A stretch of 64,000 nt of DNA. Origin: Gnetum montanum (Eukaryota > Streptophyta > Gnetopsida > Gnetales > Gnetaceae). This document shows, one piece after another, positions 23,570-35,057 of this stretch. Position numbers and translations under genes: made by a program. The notes beneath the pieces are model-generated. The model was given only the letters and a program-made list of their open reading frames with translations, did no database searches and was not told the DNA's origin. Within the stretch, counting starts at the first letter, position 1. Every line of letters starts with the position of its first letter. The stretch spans positions 314,182 through 378,181 of the forward strand of contig MNCI01012628.1 of the NCBI GenBank assembly GCA_015680685.1. The letters are read 5' to 3'.

Positions 23570-25554
23570 ATGCCTCTCCTACAAGACCATAATAATGCCA
23601 CACCTAGTGAGGAAGTTCATTGGAGAACCAACGAACTATATGACAATGAAGATTGGAGTACACAACCTGAAGTAGGGGTTTCTTATAAACATAAACAAAG
23701 GCAACATCATCCCAACGCACGAAAGTATAACTTACCCAATGACGATGGACCCCTACTGGCCACTACAAGCCTAACGCAAATACAAGAGGTTGTTCGAATC
23801 TCTCGTAGGCACCGTAAAGAGAGTCATCTACCCAAGCTCGATTTAAACAACTTCCCTCATTTCTCAGGAGGCTATGACTTAGATCCGCATCAACATTTAC
23901 AAGCCTTCTACGATGCCTACGCATGGAACAACATTGATAACGGTTGGCAAAAACTCAAGCTCTTCCCTATGACACTCGTTGGCCAAGCAAAAGTATGGTA
24001 TAGATCGTTAAAACCAAATTCAATACAACATTGGCCAACAATGGTAGAACTCTTTAATGAAAGATATCAAACCTACGCAAGAGTGTCGGCCTTGAGGAAA
24101 TAAATCCAAGAATGAAAACAAGCATAACATGAACCCTTGGGCATGGCCTTAAAAAGATATTATGCACTGTTAAACAACTGTCCAGGTCATGGGTTCTCCG
24201 AAGAAAGGCTAATGTACCATATCATTGATGGGCTTCATGATGCAACAAGAGAAACCCTAGGGATGTATGCCTAAGGTCAACTATACGAACTATGAATCCA
24301 TCAAGTCTAAGAGCTTGTTAAGCGGGTAGCAAAAGAAGAAGAAGAATTGGCTAGATGGGAGAGTGTTGAAAAACATCAACGGGACCAAAATCTCAACTTA
24401 CCAAACGTCCATAATCATAAAAAGGAGAAATCAACCTATAATAAGGAGAAAGAACCATCTTTTCCAGTACAACAATCATTAGAGGAAGTTGAGGCAAAGA
24501 TCAATAAAATGTTGGAATGGACGTATACAAAGTGTGGAGAATATATCGATATCATTGGAGATAGAGTTTTGACAACTTGAGAAGCAAGACAAAGTATCAA
24601 TAGACAATCAGAAAGAAGGGATAAAGAAAGTAAGAGCTCAACAACTGATCATACGTATCAATGCAACATACGTCTGTACGATCACCCTAAGGGCCAATGC
24701 CCAATCTTGTTACATTTATATGAGCATTGGGGGAACATGTTACACCCAGAGTTCATATAGAGATACTGTGTTCGATCACAGTGGCAACAATCCCAATATG
24801 GGGGAAGCCACCCCTAAACTGGAGACATCCTTCATATCATCCAAACCCAAACGCTTATCTAGTCTAGTACCCTATTTCTCCAACTAGGCCAACATACTCT
24901 ATCTCACCACAGTACCATTCTCCTCAATACTATCAACCCATGCCTTCAACACAACCACTACCTTTTGTATCCTATACTTCTCCCAATTTTCAACATTCTC
25001 ATCCTTTCCCTCCTTCTACATTGCCACCAACTATTCCTAAGGTGTTTGCACCACAGCAACAACCTACGAATGCTACTTGTGCCACTATTGCTAACCGTAG
25101 TGAAAGGCCTCCTCAACATCCAAAGCATCCCTTCTTTAAACATGACCGTAAGAAGGGACAACACAATTCCAAGGCCACTGCATCTTCCAACTCAACACAA
25201 GTCTAACCCTGTGATGCACCCTTATCTTCAAACCCAACACCTCATGTTACTTCATCAAGGCCACCAACTCACACTCCAACAACAATACGGCCCAATGAAC
25301 ATAGCCATGGAGGGCAACATCCCGATCCTTGCATACCATCTTCTAGTCACAAACATCATAGTGGATCAACTCCTTACCCAAGAACCACATCTTACAAATT
25401 GCCCCACTATGCTTACTATAATCAAGTATGTGAACCCCGATGGGGTAAATATGACCAAGTCCGAATATTTCCAACATGCAAGGATCCTCATCTTCCATTT
25501 ATTAATCCTTGCCATACTCAACCGTTTAGTCATGGGGGATACCCCCCATTCTAG
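23570..25554 (+). pseudogene. Element E gag
   Basis: The frame opens with MPLLQDHNNATPSEEVHW and is clean for 177 codons. It includes the gag core LDLNNFPHFSGGYDLDPHQH, then VGQAKVWYRSLKPNSI and ELFNERYQTYARV, typical of the plant retrotransposon gag domain. In the same frame, after several stops, come HGFSEERLMYHIIDGLHD, ELVKRVAKEEEE and the C-x6-H-x4-C-x4-H motif (24662-24715). A Pro/His/Tyr-rich tail in a shifted frame ends with GGYPPF and TAG at 25552-25554, the same ending as in D. No pol frame follows. Gag would form the particle. Confidence 0.85.
24662..24715 (+). other. C-x6-H-x4-C-x4-H motif in gag of E
   Basis: The 18 codons read CNIRLYDHPKGQCPILLH, in frame with the gag start. Same spacing in C and D. 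It is a candidate nucleic-acid or metal-binding element replacing the CCHC knuckle. Confidence 0.65.
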
Positions 25555-26930
25555 TAAAAAGCAAGATTAATAACCACTTTTTATTTTCTTTAATTTTACA
25601 ACTTTTTGTTTTCCATTTTTTCAATTTTTCAATTTCTTGTTTTATCATTTTGTCTTTTTATCTTTTTATGTTTTTGTAAGTAATCTCATCTATGAACAAA
25701 ACACTCATGTAGATCGTTGGTTGAGGTGTGTTCTATGTTATCGAGTCTCGAGTGATTAATTATGCGGATAGTGAGCCCATTACACCCACTCATCCACTTT
25801 ACAAATAAGAGGTTCTGTTCGAGGGTACAGTGATATTCTTGACATCCTTGAAACTTAAAATTAATTTTGTGCTCATTGTACCCGGAATGAAGAAGGATGG
25901 ACCAAGAAGGAATGATTAGGATGTGGCATCAAGGGAACTTGTGGATTCTCTTTGGTGACCTCTGTGGGAGTTATCATGCAATATGGTTGTACCAAGATCC
26001 TTGTAGATCTAACAAAAATGGGAGTAAGAGTAATCAAAGAGGCACTCAAAAATGCAATGTTGTTCTAGGGGGTTCCACTGGAAAGACATGCACCCATGCC
26101 TGAAGGTTGGCGGCTTCTCTAGCTTCAACAAATAGAAAAAAAAAGAGGAAAAAAGAAAAAAAAGTAAGTGCCACAAAACAAAAATCACTCCTCCCTTGAA
26201 TAAAACACCAAGTAATCATATGCCTTGTTGTTTTGGTACTCTCATAGTTGCTCATCATGGGATGAAACAATGCGATGTCATTGATTAGAGGAATGGACTT
26301 GGTCTTGATCTTGGAACGACGAGTTAATGACACATTAATCATGCTTTACACGTAGAATTCACTATGCCCTGGGTCAGTTACCTCATGTCCCAATCTCTAC
26401 AATCCCTTTCTATAGTTCGTCTCATCTCACTGTTCGTGTAATTGTAGCTCATGTCGTGTATAACATAGAATTCTTAGCTCATTTCAATGATATTTACATG
26501 TGTGTGTTTTGTGGAAACAGTGCGAATTACATTTAACCCTTCTAGTGCCCACGAACACTTTTAAGTGTGGTTACACAAGGGCATTAGAGGTTGAAACCTA
26601 CTTTGGGGAGGACCCACTTGTGTACTCTTTTGTAATTCTCACTTATGACATAGCTCACACCTACCATCTCTTACCCTCAGCTTATTTTTCATAACATTCT
26701 TTCCCTATTATTATTACCCCTCCGAATTTCAATGTTCCTATGTACCATTACATAGCCTTTTTCTCTACCACCCAAGGTCCTTATTGATAAAACCCACAAA
26801 TCATACTTATTCGTTCCTTCAAAACCATCTAATTACCTTAGAACCTCTTAACAATAGCCCAATGTCCTAAGTTATAATGTTGATTTCAGGAAAATCTTTT
26901 AAAAATTTTGTATTTTCCCTTGGGCCTAAA
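25555..26930 (+). other. Noncoding internal region of element E, upstream of promoter module
   Basis: No pol. T-rich DNA after gag (25565-25680), then segments shared with D and C: ATGCACCCATGCCTGAAGGT at 26088-26107 and CCTACTTTGGGGAGGACCCA near 26600 (D: near 38820). An A-rich run lies at 26128-26165. A minus-strand reading frame of 98 codons here matches no protein known to me. Confidence 0.6.
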
Positions 26931-26944
26931 CATCAATAGGTCAT

Positions 26945-26987
26945 GATATCGCGTACGTGATATCGCATCTCACAAAACCTATAAATA
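26945..26987 (+). promoter_or_regulatory. Internal promoter-like module of element E
   Basis: GATATCGC at 26945-26952 and again at 26959-26966 surround a GTAC centre, forming a 20-base near-palindrome (26945-26964) with one mismatched pair. TATAAATA follows at 26980-26987, 15 bases after the palindrome. The LTRs of I, J and E have the same arrangement with 14, 16 and 18 bases between. Sequence after the TATA box is unlike any LTR here, so this is the promoter part alone, lying in front of the accessory gene. Transcription would start near 27010. Confidence 0.55.
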
Positions 26988-27358
26988 GGAAACCCCCCAC
27001 AACACTTAGCATCATTTCTTACCATTCATGCGGGGGAGTTTTCGAATTTTTTCTCTATGACTTGCGATTGTGTGACCCTAGCTTTCATTTCTATATCTCG
27101 CTCATTGGTACTCTGATTTTAATTCCGTCTGAACCTACTTGAACCCAGAGTGTTCAGCTTAGTCATGGGGGAGGGACACCTGCCGAATAGTGCCTAACTT
27201 TTTTGGAATTTTTCATCACCCAAAGGACATTATTAAGGGTAATTAGTTGTAAATTAAGAATAAAATGTGCCAAAAAATCATTTAACCCTTTAGGTACACC
27301 AGGAGATTAAAATTGGAAACCACCTAAGTAACATGGACTCATTATTACAATCCTTCAG

Positions 27359-27463
27359 GTAATATCACATGGAGATAAACAAATTAATTAATTAAGGCAA
27401 GTAGTAAGGTATAACTTAACTTCAAAAATAACCTTACTAACGCATGACCCCCTGTGATTGCAG
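27359..27463 (+). other. Predicted 105-nt intron before the accessory gene
   Basis: Donor TTCAG/GTAATATC at 27359, AT-rich interior, plant-consensus branch site TTACTAAC at 27434-27441 and acceptor GTGATTGCAG ending at 27463. The branch A lies 23 bases before the AG. The first base of the next exon is the A of the ATG. Size and composition are typical of plant introns. D has the same acceptor sequence at 39196-39207. The donor is the best candidate by eye; another in the 5' leader is possible. Confidence 0.55.
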
Positions 27464-30228
27464 ATGACCCCAAAACATGGACAAAAGGAAGGTCTTGCTC
27501 AAGGTGGAAGCAAACGACCTAGGAGAGGTGGAAGACAAGATCCTGCCGAACAACATGCAGAAAAAGAGGAACAATCATTTAGTATTCATCAAGAGGACCC
27601 TCCTACCGTACAGTCTGGGCAAGTAGAAGGAGGAGCTACTGCTATGCCTAAACATGGACAACATCTCACATTGCCCCAAGATTGTGTTCAGGCCATCCAT
27701 GAAAAGTCCACATTTGCTACGGTGATTGTGGAATTAAACTTTGAATATTTTGTAGATTTCGCTCCTGAGGTTGTTAGGGATCACCTCAAAGGATCTCCCT
27801 TATGGCCTAACCTCTCTGAAAGCGGTTCTTGGTACCTAGGGGAGACATACCAATTCTGGCACAATAGGGATCAAGGCACCACCATCAATATTTGTGATGT
27901 GTCAGTTGATTTCTCTAGGCAGGCCATTTTGGAAGTATTAAACCTTCTAAATTCAGGGCCCAAAGTTGCTCAGTTATCCACCCGTTTAGACCTCGATGTG
28001 GGACAGGATTGGTTGGAAAGGGCGCATGGTAGAGATAAGAAATTTGGTAAGTTGATGACGGAGGAGAGAATCTACTTCAAAATTGGAACTTATCACCTCT
28101 TCCTCACGAAGGGCTTAAAAAGAATATCAACATATGCAGCAAGAGGATGTGCAATGCTGATGGAAAAGGTTAATACTAACCTACCCCATCTATATTTAAC
28201 GGAGATCCTGAGGTGGTTCGAGGAATGGAAGATAGGAAAGATGGTGTTATCCTTCCCTTGTCTTATCAAAAATCTTTGCCGACGTGCTAGTATTTGAGGG
28301 TACACTAACGATGTCCTCCGAAAAGCCCAAAATGCTTCATATGCTGAATTGTTAAAGCCACTAGTTGCAAGGAAAATCACTGGTGAGATTCTGGGACCAG
28401 AAGAAGAAGAAGAATAGATGGCTGGACCAACTGCAACTCAACTTGCAGGACCCAACCAAAAATAGGAAGTAAGGCCTAGCATAAGCCAGGATCAGCTACC
28501 ATCGCCACAAGACTACAAACCATCGATGAGTCATCTCAAGGCCATCGTTGAGACGGTCAATTGGGGGAGTCGTGATGATGCAAATCTCTTCTACGTCATT
28601 GATAATGCCATTCAGCCCACTGTTTCTGTGGATCACATAAGGGGTGAAGTGTCTATTCATACAGGAGGAGGGGAAAGTGTTTGGTCACAACAGATCTTGG
28701 GAAATATGGCATCTTTCCAAGTGTAATTAGAAACTGGTGCAGGGGCCACTGTGGTGGTCATGCAACACCAAGATGTCATAGGAGCCACAGAAGTGGTCAT
28801 AGACCACATCAAAGAATCATTCAACGTACCTGTTGTACCACCTGTAGATCTCATAGAAGCACAGGATGTTCAAATTTTGGCCGAAACCTCAATAACTCCT
28901 GCGGAACATGAGGATGCGCTTGATCGATTGCTACAAATAGGACAAGTAATGACATCGCTATTTGACATCCCTCAAGATGTTACGGCAATTCAGTTAGACC
29001 TCATTTCCACAAAAGGGAAGCTAGTCTTAACAGAAGTGAGGGCCAAGCATGCTGAAGCTGAAGTGCAGAAATTACAAGAGCAGCTCGTGGCCCTACAAGT
29101 AGCACAGCGGGATCTTTTGCAATTTGTTCCCACAAACCAACTGGATAGCTTTAGAATTGAGAAAATAATCAAGCTATTAATGGAGAATAAAAAGGTGGCT
29201 GAAGAAAAAGAGAAGGCTGTTTGGGATGCATCTGTAGCACAAGTGCAAACTCATGCACATCTCAAAGCACTCAACGCCTTACAGGAGAAAAATAAACATC
29301 TTGTTGCTGAAAACCTTCGGTTGACCTTTGTAGAAAAGAAAAGAATGTTCTCAAGGAACATTTCTATCAGTTATGAGAAAAATTCATCCAAGTCAACCAA
29401 GACATAAGTCGTTTAGCCAAGGAGAACCGAACCCTCTCAATGGAGGAGGTACACGTAATTCGTCAAAAGATATCTATTGAAATAAGTGCATGGCAAAATG
29501 AGGCTAAATGGCATGAAAAGCTAAAGGAGCACTTCCGAGATCAAGTGGGAATGTACAAACAAATCCTTGAGAAGGAGATCCATATGGCCAAGGCCCACAT
29601 CAATGCTATCAGTGCTCAACACACTGACTAGCGGGCCATATTGGACACATATGCTTTTGCCCACCAAGCGGAAGTTAAGAACCGGGACATGTAGATTTAG
29701 GATCTGACAGAATACATGGAGTTGGCAAACCTGCAGTATGCCAACCTTGCCATGTTAACAGTAGGGCACTCAAGAACAGAGCTTGAGCAACAGGTAGCGA
29801 CCACCTATGTTAAATACGAAGTAGAATTTGCAGAATGCAAGAAGTTATTGGAAAAATTAGAGATCGCAAATTCTAAACTTGAGGTGATAAAAGCAAGCTA
29901 CCAAGGCCAAAAAGGTGTCGCAATAGATCTAGATCGATGGATTGCAGATTTCCAAGAATATACAGAGAAATCCAAAGCCTACGAAGAGGAATGACAGGTA
30001 TTTGCAGCTTAGTATGTCAAGGTCAATCAAATGTTACCGCAACTACCTTGTCTGTGGGAGGTGCCGACTCTGTCAAACATCGGAACATTAGCATGGATAG
30101 CACAGGATCCCTGAACTGAAGAGGAGAAACTCCAGGCCATAATTCAACACCATCAAGTCTCAAAACCTGGAGCACAAGACAAAGGGAAAGCCCCAATGGA
30201 GGAGCCACCGCCACTAGGAACTACATGA
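27464..30228 (+). pseudogene. Element E accessory gene (large coiled-coil protein in env position)
   Basis: One frame runs from the ATG at 27464 to about 29340 with stops near 28295, 28418, 28466 and 28724; after a shift in an A-rich run the next frame continues to a TGA near 30227, so the ancestor had roughly 900 residues. The N-terminal 90 residues are charged and Gly/Gln-rich (SKRPRRGGRQDP). A globular part follows with CDVSVDFSRQAILEVLNLL and IYFKIGTYHLFLTKGL, reminiscent of the plant transposon-protein domains that some Athila-like elements carry; I am not certain of this. From about 28960 on it is almost wholly heptad-like (AEAEVQKLQEQLVALQV, LEKLEIANSKLEVIK), predicting a long coiled coil. 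No signal peptide or membrane segment is seen, so it is not an obvious envelope. A keeps the same C-terminus. Confidence 0.65.
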
Positions 30229-30384
30229 GTTCCACAAATTTTGTAGTTGTAGAACATTCTTTGTGTTGTGTCTTTGTTTTATTTTCATTTCACACTATGG
30301 CATAATCCCATTTTCACCATCCAATAATCCCATACCTATCCACTGTGTAATCATTGTAACTCGAGGATGAGTTTTCATTCAGTC

Positions 30385-30393
30385 GTGGTGGTA
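30385..30393 (+). other. Polypurine tract of element E
   Basis: GTGGTGGTA directly precedes the 3' LTR. The upstream word GAGGATGAGTTTTCATTCAG is shared with D. Confidence 0.5.
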
Positions 30394-31178
30394 TGATGAG
30401 TCGTCATTTGGGCGACTGCAATATCACAGCCTGTCTCCTCATCTATAATAAGAGATAGATAGATCAATTATCATTAGTCAATTTTAGAGTCAGTTTTAGT
30501 TTAAGTGTTTTAATTTCTTTCTCTTAACCCTTTTCCTCCTCTAGTGTATATCCACAGTGTGGTGATTGTAATTGTACGGCATCCTTTATTCGAGTGTGAC
30601 ATACTTGGACATGCACATGACCGGCAATAAAGATCGAGATTACTTCATCATTGCAGCATTCACTTAGTTTAATCATTTAATCAATTTTTATTTACTACTT
30701 TCATAGTTAATCTCTTCTCACCCTTAAACTCATGTTAAAAAGCGAAATGCGTACAAATTGATTACAAGCACTTAAGTGTGACTACTTGGTAACCCAGTAG
30801 TGTACCTAGGATTTGCACTTGGTAGTCCTAGTGGTAGTCATGCACGAAGTCCAAGGTGTGTATGGATAATCAAGGAACGGATGCTCATCGTACTTAGGCT
30901 AGCTTAGATTTTCTCTCACCTCTCTCTCCTAGATTAGTGAATATTACTTTCCATTACCTTCAAGAGTAGCATTAGATTAGAAAACACATCATATAGCTCA
31001 CTCTGAACTAAACCATACGTGACAAAGCTAATACTAGTCCAGGTGGAAAGACAGTGAACTGCACCCTAAGGCTAACTATCTAGATGCCACAACTAGTCCG
31101 TCTGCGGAGTTCGACCAGATCGTGCGTGTAACGCTCATATTCATATGGTTGAGTGTAGGGGTACCTCGCCACTCATCA
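30394..31178 (+). repeat. 3' LTR of element E (785 bp)
   Basis: Same ends as the 5' copy. The GATATC array is reduced to a single unit (GCAATATCACAG near 30418) and the TATA box has lost one A (TATAATA at 30444-30450). Elsewhere the two LTRs differ only by scattered substitutions, mostly transitions. Confidence 0.9.
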
Positions 31179-34044
31179 ATCCTCATATAGAAAGTGAATC
31201 TCTTGGTGTATAGAAGATGAAACTACCCTAAGGTTTGCCAACCATGGCCCTCCTACGATCAAGTTAACATTGGGTGTCTATTCAATCACTAGGAAGTTGG
31301 TGGATGTAGGAAACTACCTTTTCGCTACGAAATCCAAGGAAATGAAACCTTGCACTACTACTCGTGATCCATTAAATGACTTGAATTCTAAGGTAGTGGT
31401 TACTTGGATATTTTTGGTTAGGCCTATTTTGTCAACAACAAAATATTGTATCATATTCGTGACAGCCCCATCATCCACATGAACATGGTGGACCTTGTAC
31501 CTGCCAACACATATAGTAATGAGGAGAGGAGCAGATAGCACCTCTTTATTTCGAGAGTCAATTTTCACTTCACTATCATGGAAGTTGAGTGTGGGTTGAT
31601 ACCCATTTTCCCTAAGCAAAGCTTGCTTAATGATAAAGTGAATTGACTCTTTGTTGGTAGGCATGTCTTTGCTCATAGGGATAGAAGTTAACACTTGAGC
31701 TAGTGCATCCCTATGAGTAAGAGATGTCATGACTAGGTTATACAAGCTTGATGATGTGTTCTTTTATTTCAATGATTTTTTGACTTGCTCCATTATTGCA
31801 CAGGAATTCTTTCCCTTGGCAACGTAATGTTTCAACGTTAGTGATTCTAACCTCCTTGATACTTCCTAGAGTTTGTGGCTTAGGTTTTGGTCCATGTGCC
31901 TTGGGTTCCTTGTTCATCAGTGTAGTTGATCTTGGCATAGGTTGTTTCGAAGCCTTTTGTCATTGGTTACCTTTAGTGGACTTCATTGTAGGTTTAGTGA
32001 CAAGTTGATTTCATGGCTATTGTGATGATGGTTTCATGTTAACTTCTAAGTTGTGGGCCACTATAGGTGGGCTTTGGTCATGGGTTATTGTGATCTTACT
32101 TATTTAAGATGGAGGGACCCTGATAATGAATGGTTCCCTAGGCTTCAGAGGATTAGCAACTTATTGATTATGTTGTGATGTTGAAGCCACTGAAGGGGGA
32201 ACACATATAATGAAAGGCTTCTTAGGGGCTAGAGAAGGTGGTACTCATATGACAAAAGGTTTACTAGGCCTTGTGTTTTGGGATCATGGTGGTAGCTTAA
32301 TGAAAAATAGTTTTCTAGAAATATTTGACCATTTTGCTTTTGTGAACGAGGCTACAATGTAAGAGTTATTACTAGCTCTTGGAGAGTTGGGGCTCAATCA
32401 ACACCAACTCTTCATAATTTATCATCTTTTGGAGGTCATCCTTAAATGCTAGGAAAAAATTAGTATCATGATCAACCATTTGATGATAATGGCAATTCCT
32501 ATATAGTCTAAAGTACTTCGATAGCTTGGGATAATCTTTGGTAGCTACCATTGGGTCTCTAGCAATGTCACAAAGATAATTGTGTCTCTTACAAGCCTCT
32601 TCATATAGTTTCTTATGCTGTATATGGTTATCTTTAAGCAACTTTCCTAGAATCTTAGAGGGCTTCATAGGCAACCTAGTGTACTTAGACCTATCCTTTT
32701 ACCCAAAGTTTGATCTTGGTTGATTTGAAGCATAGGAAGTGGATGGTTGGGATGAGTCTTAAGATGTGTTGCATGATGGTGATCACTTCCTCTCTCCTTG
32801 TTTTAATTCTTTTGCTACTACAGCCATAGTTTTATGTTCTTGTTTAGTTTTATTGCTATCCCTCTTCACATGTTGATTTTTACAAGCCACATAGGCTAGA
32901 TTGTTGCTTTTCTCAATTGCTTCATTGATGTTTTTAGTTTTTGAGAAGGCTTGACTTAGAGACTGGGGCTCTAGGGAGTACAACTTTGACTTGATAAAGT
33001 CATTTACTACTCCCTTGTAGATGGCTAAGAGGTGAGTTTTAGCAATAGGCTTTGGGATCTTGTTAAGTGTTGAGTTCCACCTTTGAATAAACCTTTTGAC
33101 TAGTTCAAGTGGCCTCTGCCTTACCTTCATCAATTGATCTAATGTGGCATCCGGCTTCAAGTTGTATATGAAGTGGTTGACAAATTAGCTAATCAAGTCC
33201 TCAAGGGAAGAGATGGAACCTTTAGGCAAGGTTTGATACCAATCTAGAGCCTTTCCCTTGAGAGACATAGGAGAAATCCTTAGTATCATATATGGTCAAA
33301 CTTGTAAAAAGAGGCACTTAGACTAGAAGGTTACTAGATGTGCATTGGGATCCCCTTCTCATTGTATTTGGTGAAGTTTGAAATAGGAAAGCCTACGAGA
33401 AAGGTTATTTAAGGCATCGTAGGGCTTATAGGGTCATCTTGGTAGAAATCTAGAACCTTGATCATCTAAGTTGTAGGCTTTAAGTTTTTGCAGCTCTTCG
33501 GTATGGTCTTGGATCATTTGGAAGGGTTGATCCAAGCCTTGGGGTATCCTCGTGGGCTATAGTGCTTGTGTTGATAGTTGAGGAAGAAGTTGTGAGACTT
33601 GGGGTTGTGTGATGGGTGTTGATATAGATGAAAGAGGTTGGCTAACCACCATTGTAGGTGGGTTAAACAAGAAAAAAGATGTCTCAGTTGAAACTTGTCG
33701 TTGAAGGGGATAAATGGGGTATGAGAGTCTTGTGTTGCTTGGGGTCCCAATGAGGGTCTCATTAGTATGACAAAGGATGATGGTGAAGTAGACATCATCA
33801 TAGCTAGGTGAATAAAGTAAGCTTGTGTATTAAAGTGTATTGACGAGAATAAGGAGGTGGATTGGAACACTGGTTGTATTTGGTGTGTGGTGATGATGGA
33901 TGTGGACCCAAACATGGTAGGATGGATAAGAGGAGAGTTGGGCTAAAGGGCTTGTACCATTGATGAGGTAAGAGACATGGAGTTGGGTGTAGTTTTTTGG
34001 GAAGCCACAGATTGAAAAAGACTTCAAATAAAGGTGTTTGGCTC
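31179..34044 (-). pseudogene. Element F gag and protease (middle piece)
   Basis: On the minus strand a gag-like part (33915 to about 32370) shows VRQRPLELVKRFIQRWN, the usual plant gag block, and later YRNCHYHQMVDHDTNFFLA, which aligns with the cysteine-histidine segment CxYHxxxGHDTNxC of Tat-like elements. The retropepsin (31745-31184) has VHVDDGAVTNMI, where DDGA replaces the usual DxGS, then NVNLIVGGPWLANLRV and SSIHQEIHF. Stops split the frame. Both E (left) and D (right) interrupt it. Confidence 0.7.
34040..34044. repeat. Target site duplication of element D, left copy
   Basis: GGCTC before the 5' LTR, repeated exactly at 40388-40392 after the 3' LTR. Confidence 0.85.
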
Positions 34045-34931
34045 TAATGAAACATGTTTTGTAGTCATTGTAGCATGGGGTACGTGATGTCAGGGCTACA
34101 ATGTTGGGTATGTGACATCAGGATCTTGATGCGATGTCGAGTATTTGGCATTAGAGTATATACTCTGGCCTATAAATATAGTACCTAGGCTCTCATTTTG
34201 AGGTAGTTTTAAAATAGTTTTTCATAGTTTTGTCAATAGAGTAGCCGAATTCTTGTAGTTTTATTCTATAATCTTAGAGAATAGTTAGTGAGTTTCTATA
34301 AAGTGGATTTGAGTTAGTTGTACGAAGTCTTATTCAAGTGGCAATGTACTCAAACATATTCCATGAATGGCAATAAGATCAAGATTGATTCTTATTCATT
34401 GCAACACTTTGACTTAGATTAGATTTACTTTCCATGCAATTTACTTTTCATGTACTTAGTTAATATTTACATTTTCATGCATGTTAATTAATTAAGAATA
34501 TGAGTATGATTACTTCGAGCATGCATATGACTCTTGGTAATCCTAGCAACGCTTAACGTTTGGTAATCCATCAGCGTTATATGTGTTCATGATGTGCACA
34601 AGAAGTGGGATCGGATACTTATGTTAGGGTAGTTGATTATTAATGAGCAATTAGATTATTTGAATTGATTATAAGTCGAGTTTCAACCTATTGTTAATCA
34701 TAGAAAAATAAAATATAAAATAATAAAAATCATATGTCTCACTTTGGACTAAACCATACATGACAAAGCTACCACTAATCCAAGTGAAAGAATAGTGAAC
34801 TACGATCAAGGTATAGCAATCTAGATGCCACAACTAGTTCCACAACTAGTCCATCCATGGAATTCAATTGGATCATGCATGAATGTTTGTGATTCATATG
34901 GTTGGGCGTAAGGGTACCTCATCGCTCATCA
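34045..34931 (+). repeat. 5' LTR of element D (887 bp)
   Basis: Begins TAATGAAACATG (TGATGAAACATG in the other copy) and ends CGCTCATCA. Before TATAAATA (34171-34178) there are units such as GATGTCAGG and GATGTCGAG, decayed relatives of the GATATC array of the other LTRs. Confidence 0.85.
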
Positions 34932-34932
34932 T

Positions 34933-34950
34933 TGGCGTTGTTGTTGAGGA
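34933..34950 (+). other. Primer binding site of element D (tRNA-Asp-like)
   Basis: TGGCGTTGTTGTTGAGGA, one base after the LTR; it fits the tRNA-Asp complement with several C to T changes. Confidence 0.7.
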
Positions 34951-35057
34951 TGGTGCTAGTTATCTAGATTAGTTATATTATACACAATCGCTATAAAAGG
35001 TAATAACAATATATCTTTCAAGAAATATTAAATCATACACACTATAAACTAACAACA

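Larger units (their letters stand above)
22615..31178 (+). mobile_element. Element E: gag-only LTR retrotransposon with accessory gene
   Basis: Both LTRs (22615-23428, 30394-31178), a primer site, gag and a polypurine tract are present, bounded by ATGCT/ATCCT. No protease, RT, RNase H or integrase can be found between gag (ending 25554) and the 3' LTR. That space holds a noncoding conserved block, a promoter-like module, a predicted intron and a long accessory gene. It must have relied on enzymes of another element, plausibly a C-like one. The two LTRs are alike over nearly their whole length, so it is younger than its host F. Confidence 0.85.

Noticed and set aside
26046-26342. Minus-strand frame of 98 codons in E
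   Set aside because: It runs against element orientation across an A-rich tract, and the same region in D and C is noncoding.
27458-27463. Start of the accessory gene two codons earlier (TTG)
   Set aside because: The TTG and CAG codons belong to the splice acceptor; the first ATG is at 27464.
28093-28380. Minus-strand frame opposite the accessory gene
   Set aside because: It is a shadow of the plus-strand frame, which continues through a single stop and has its own coding character.
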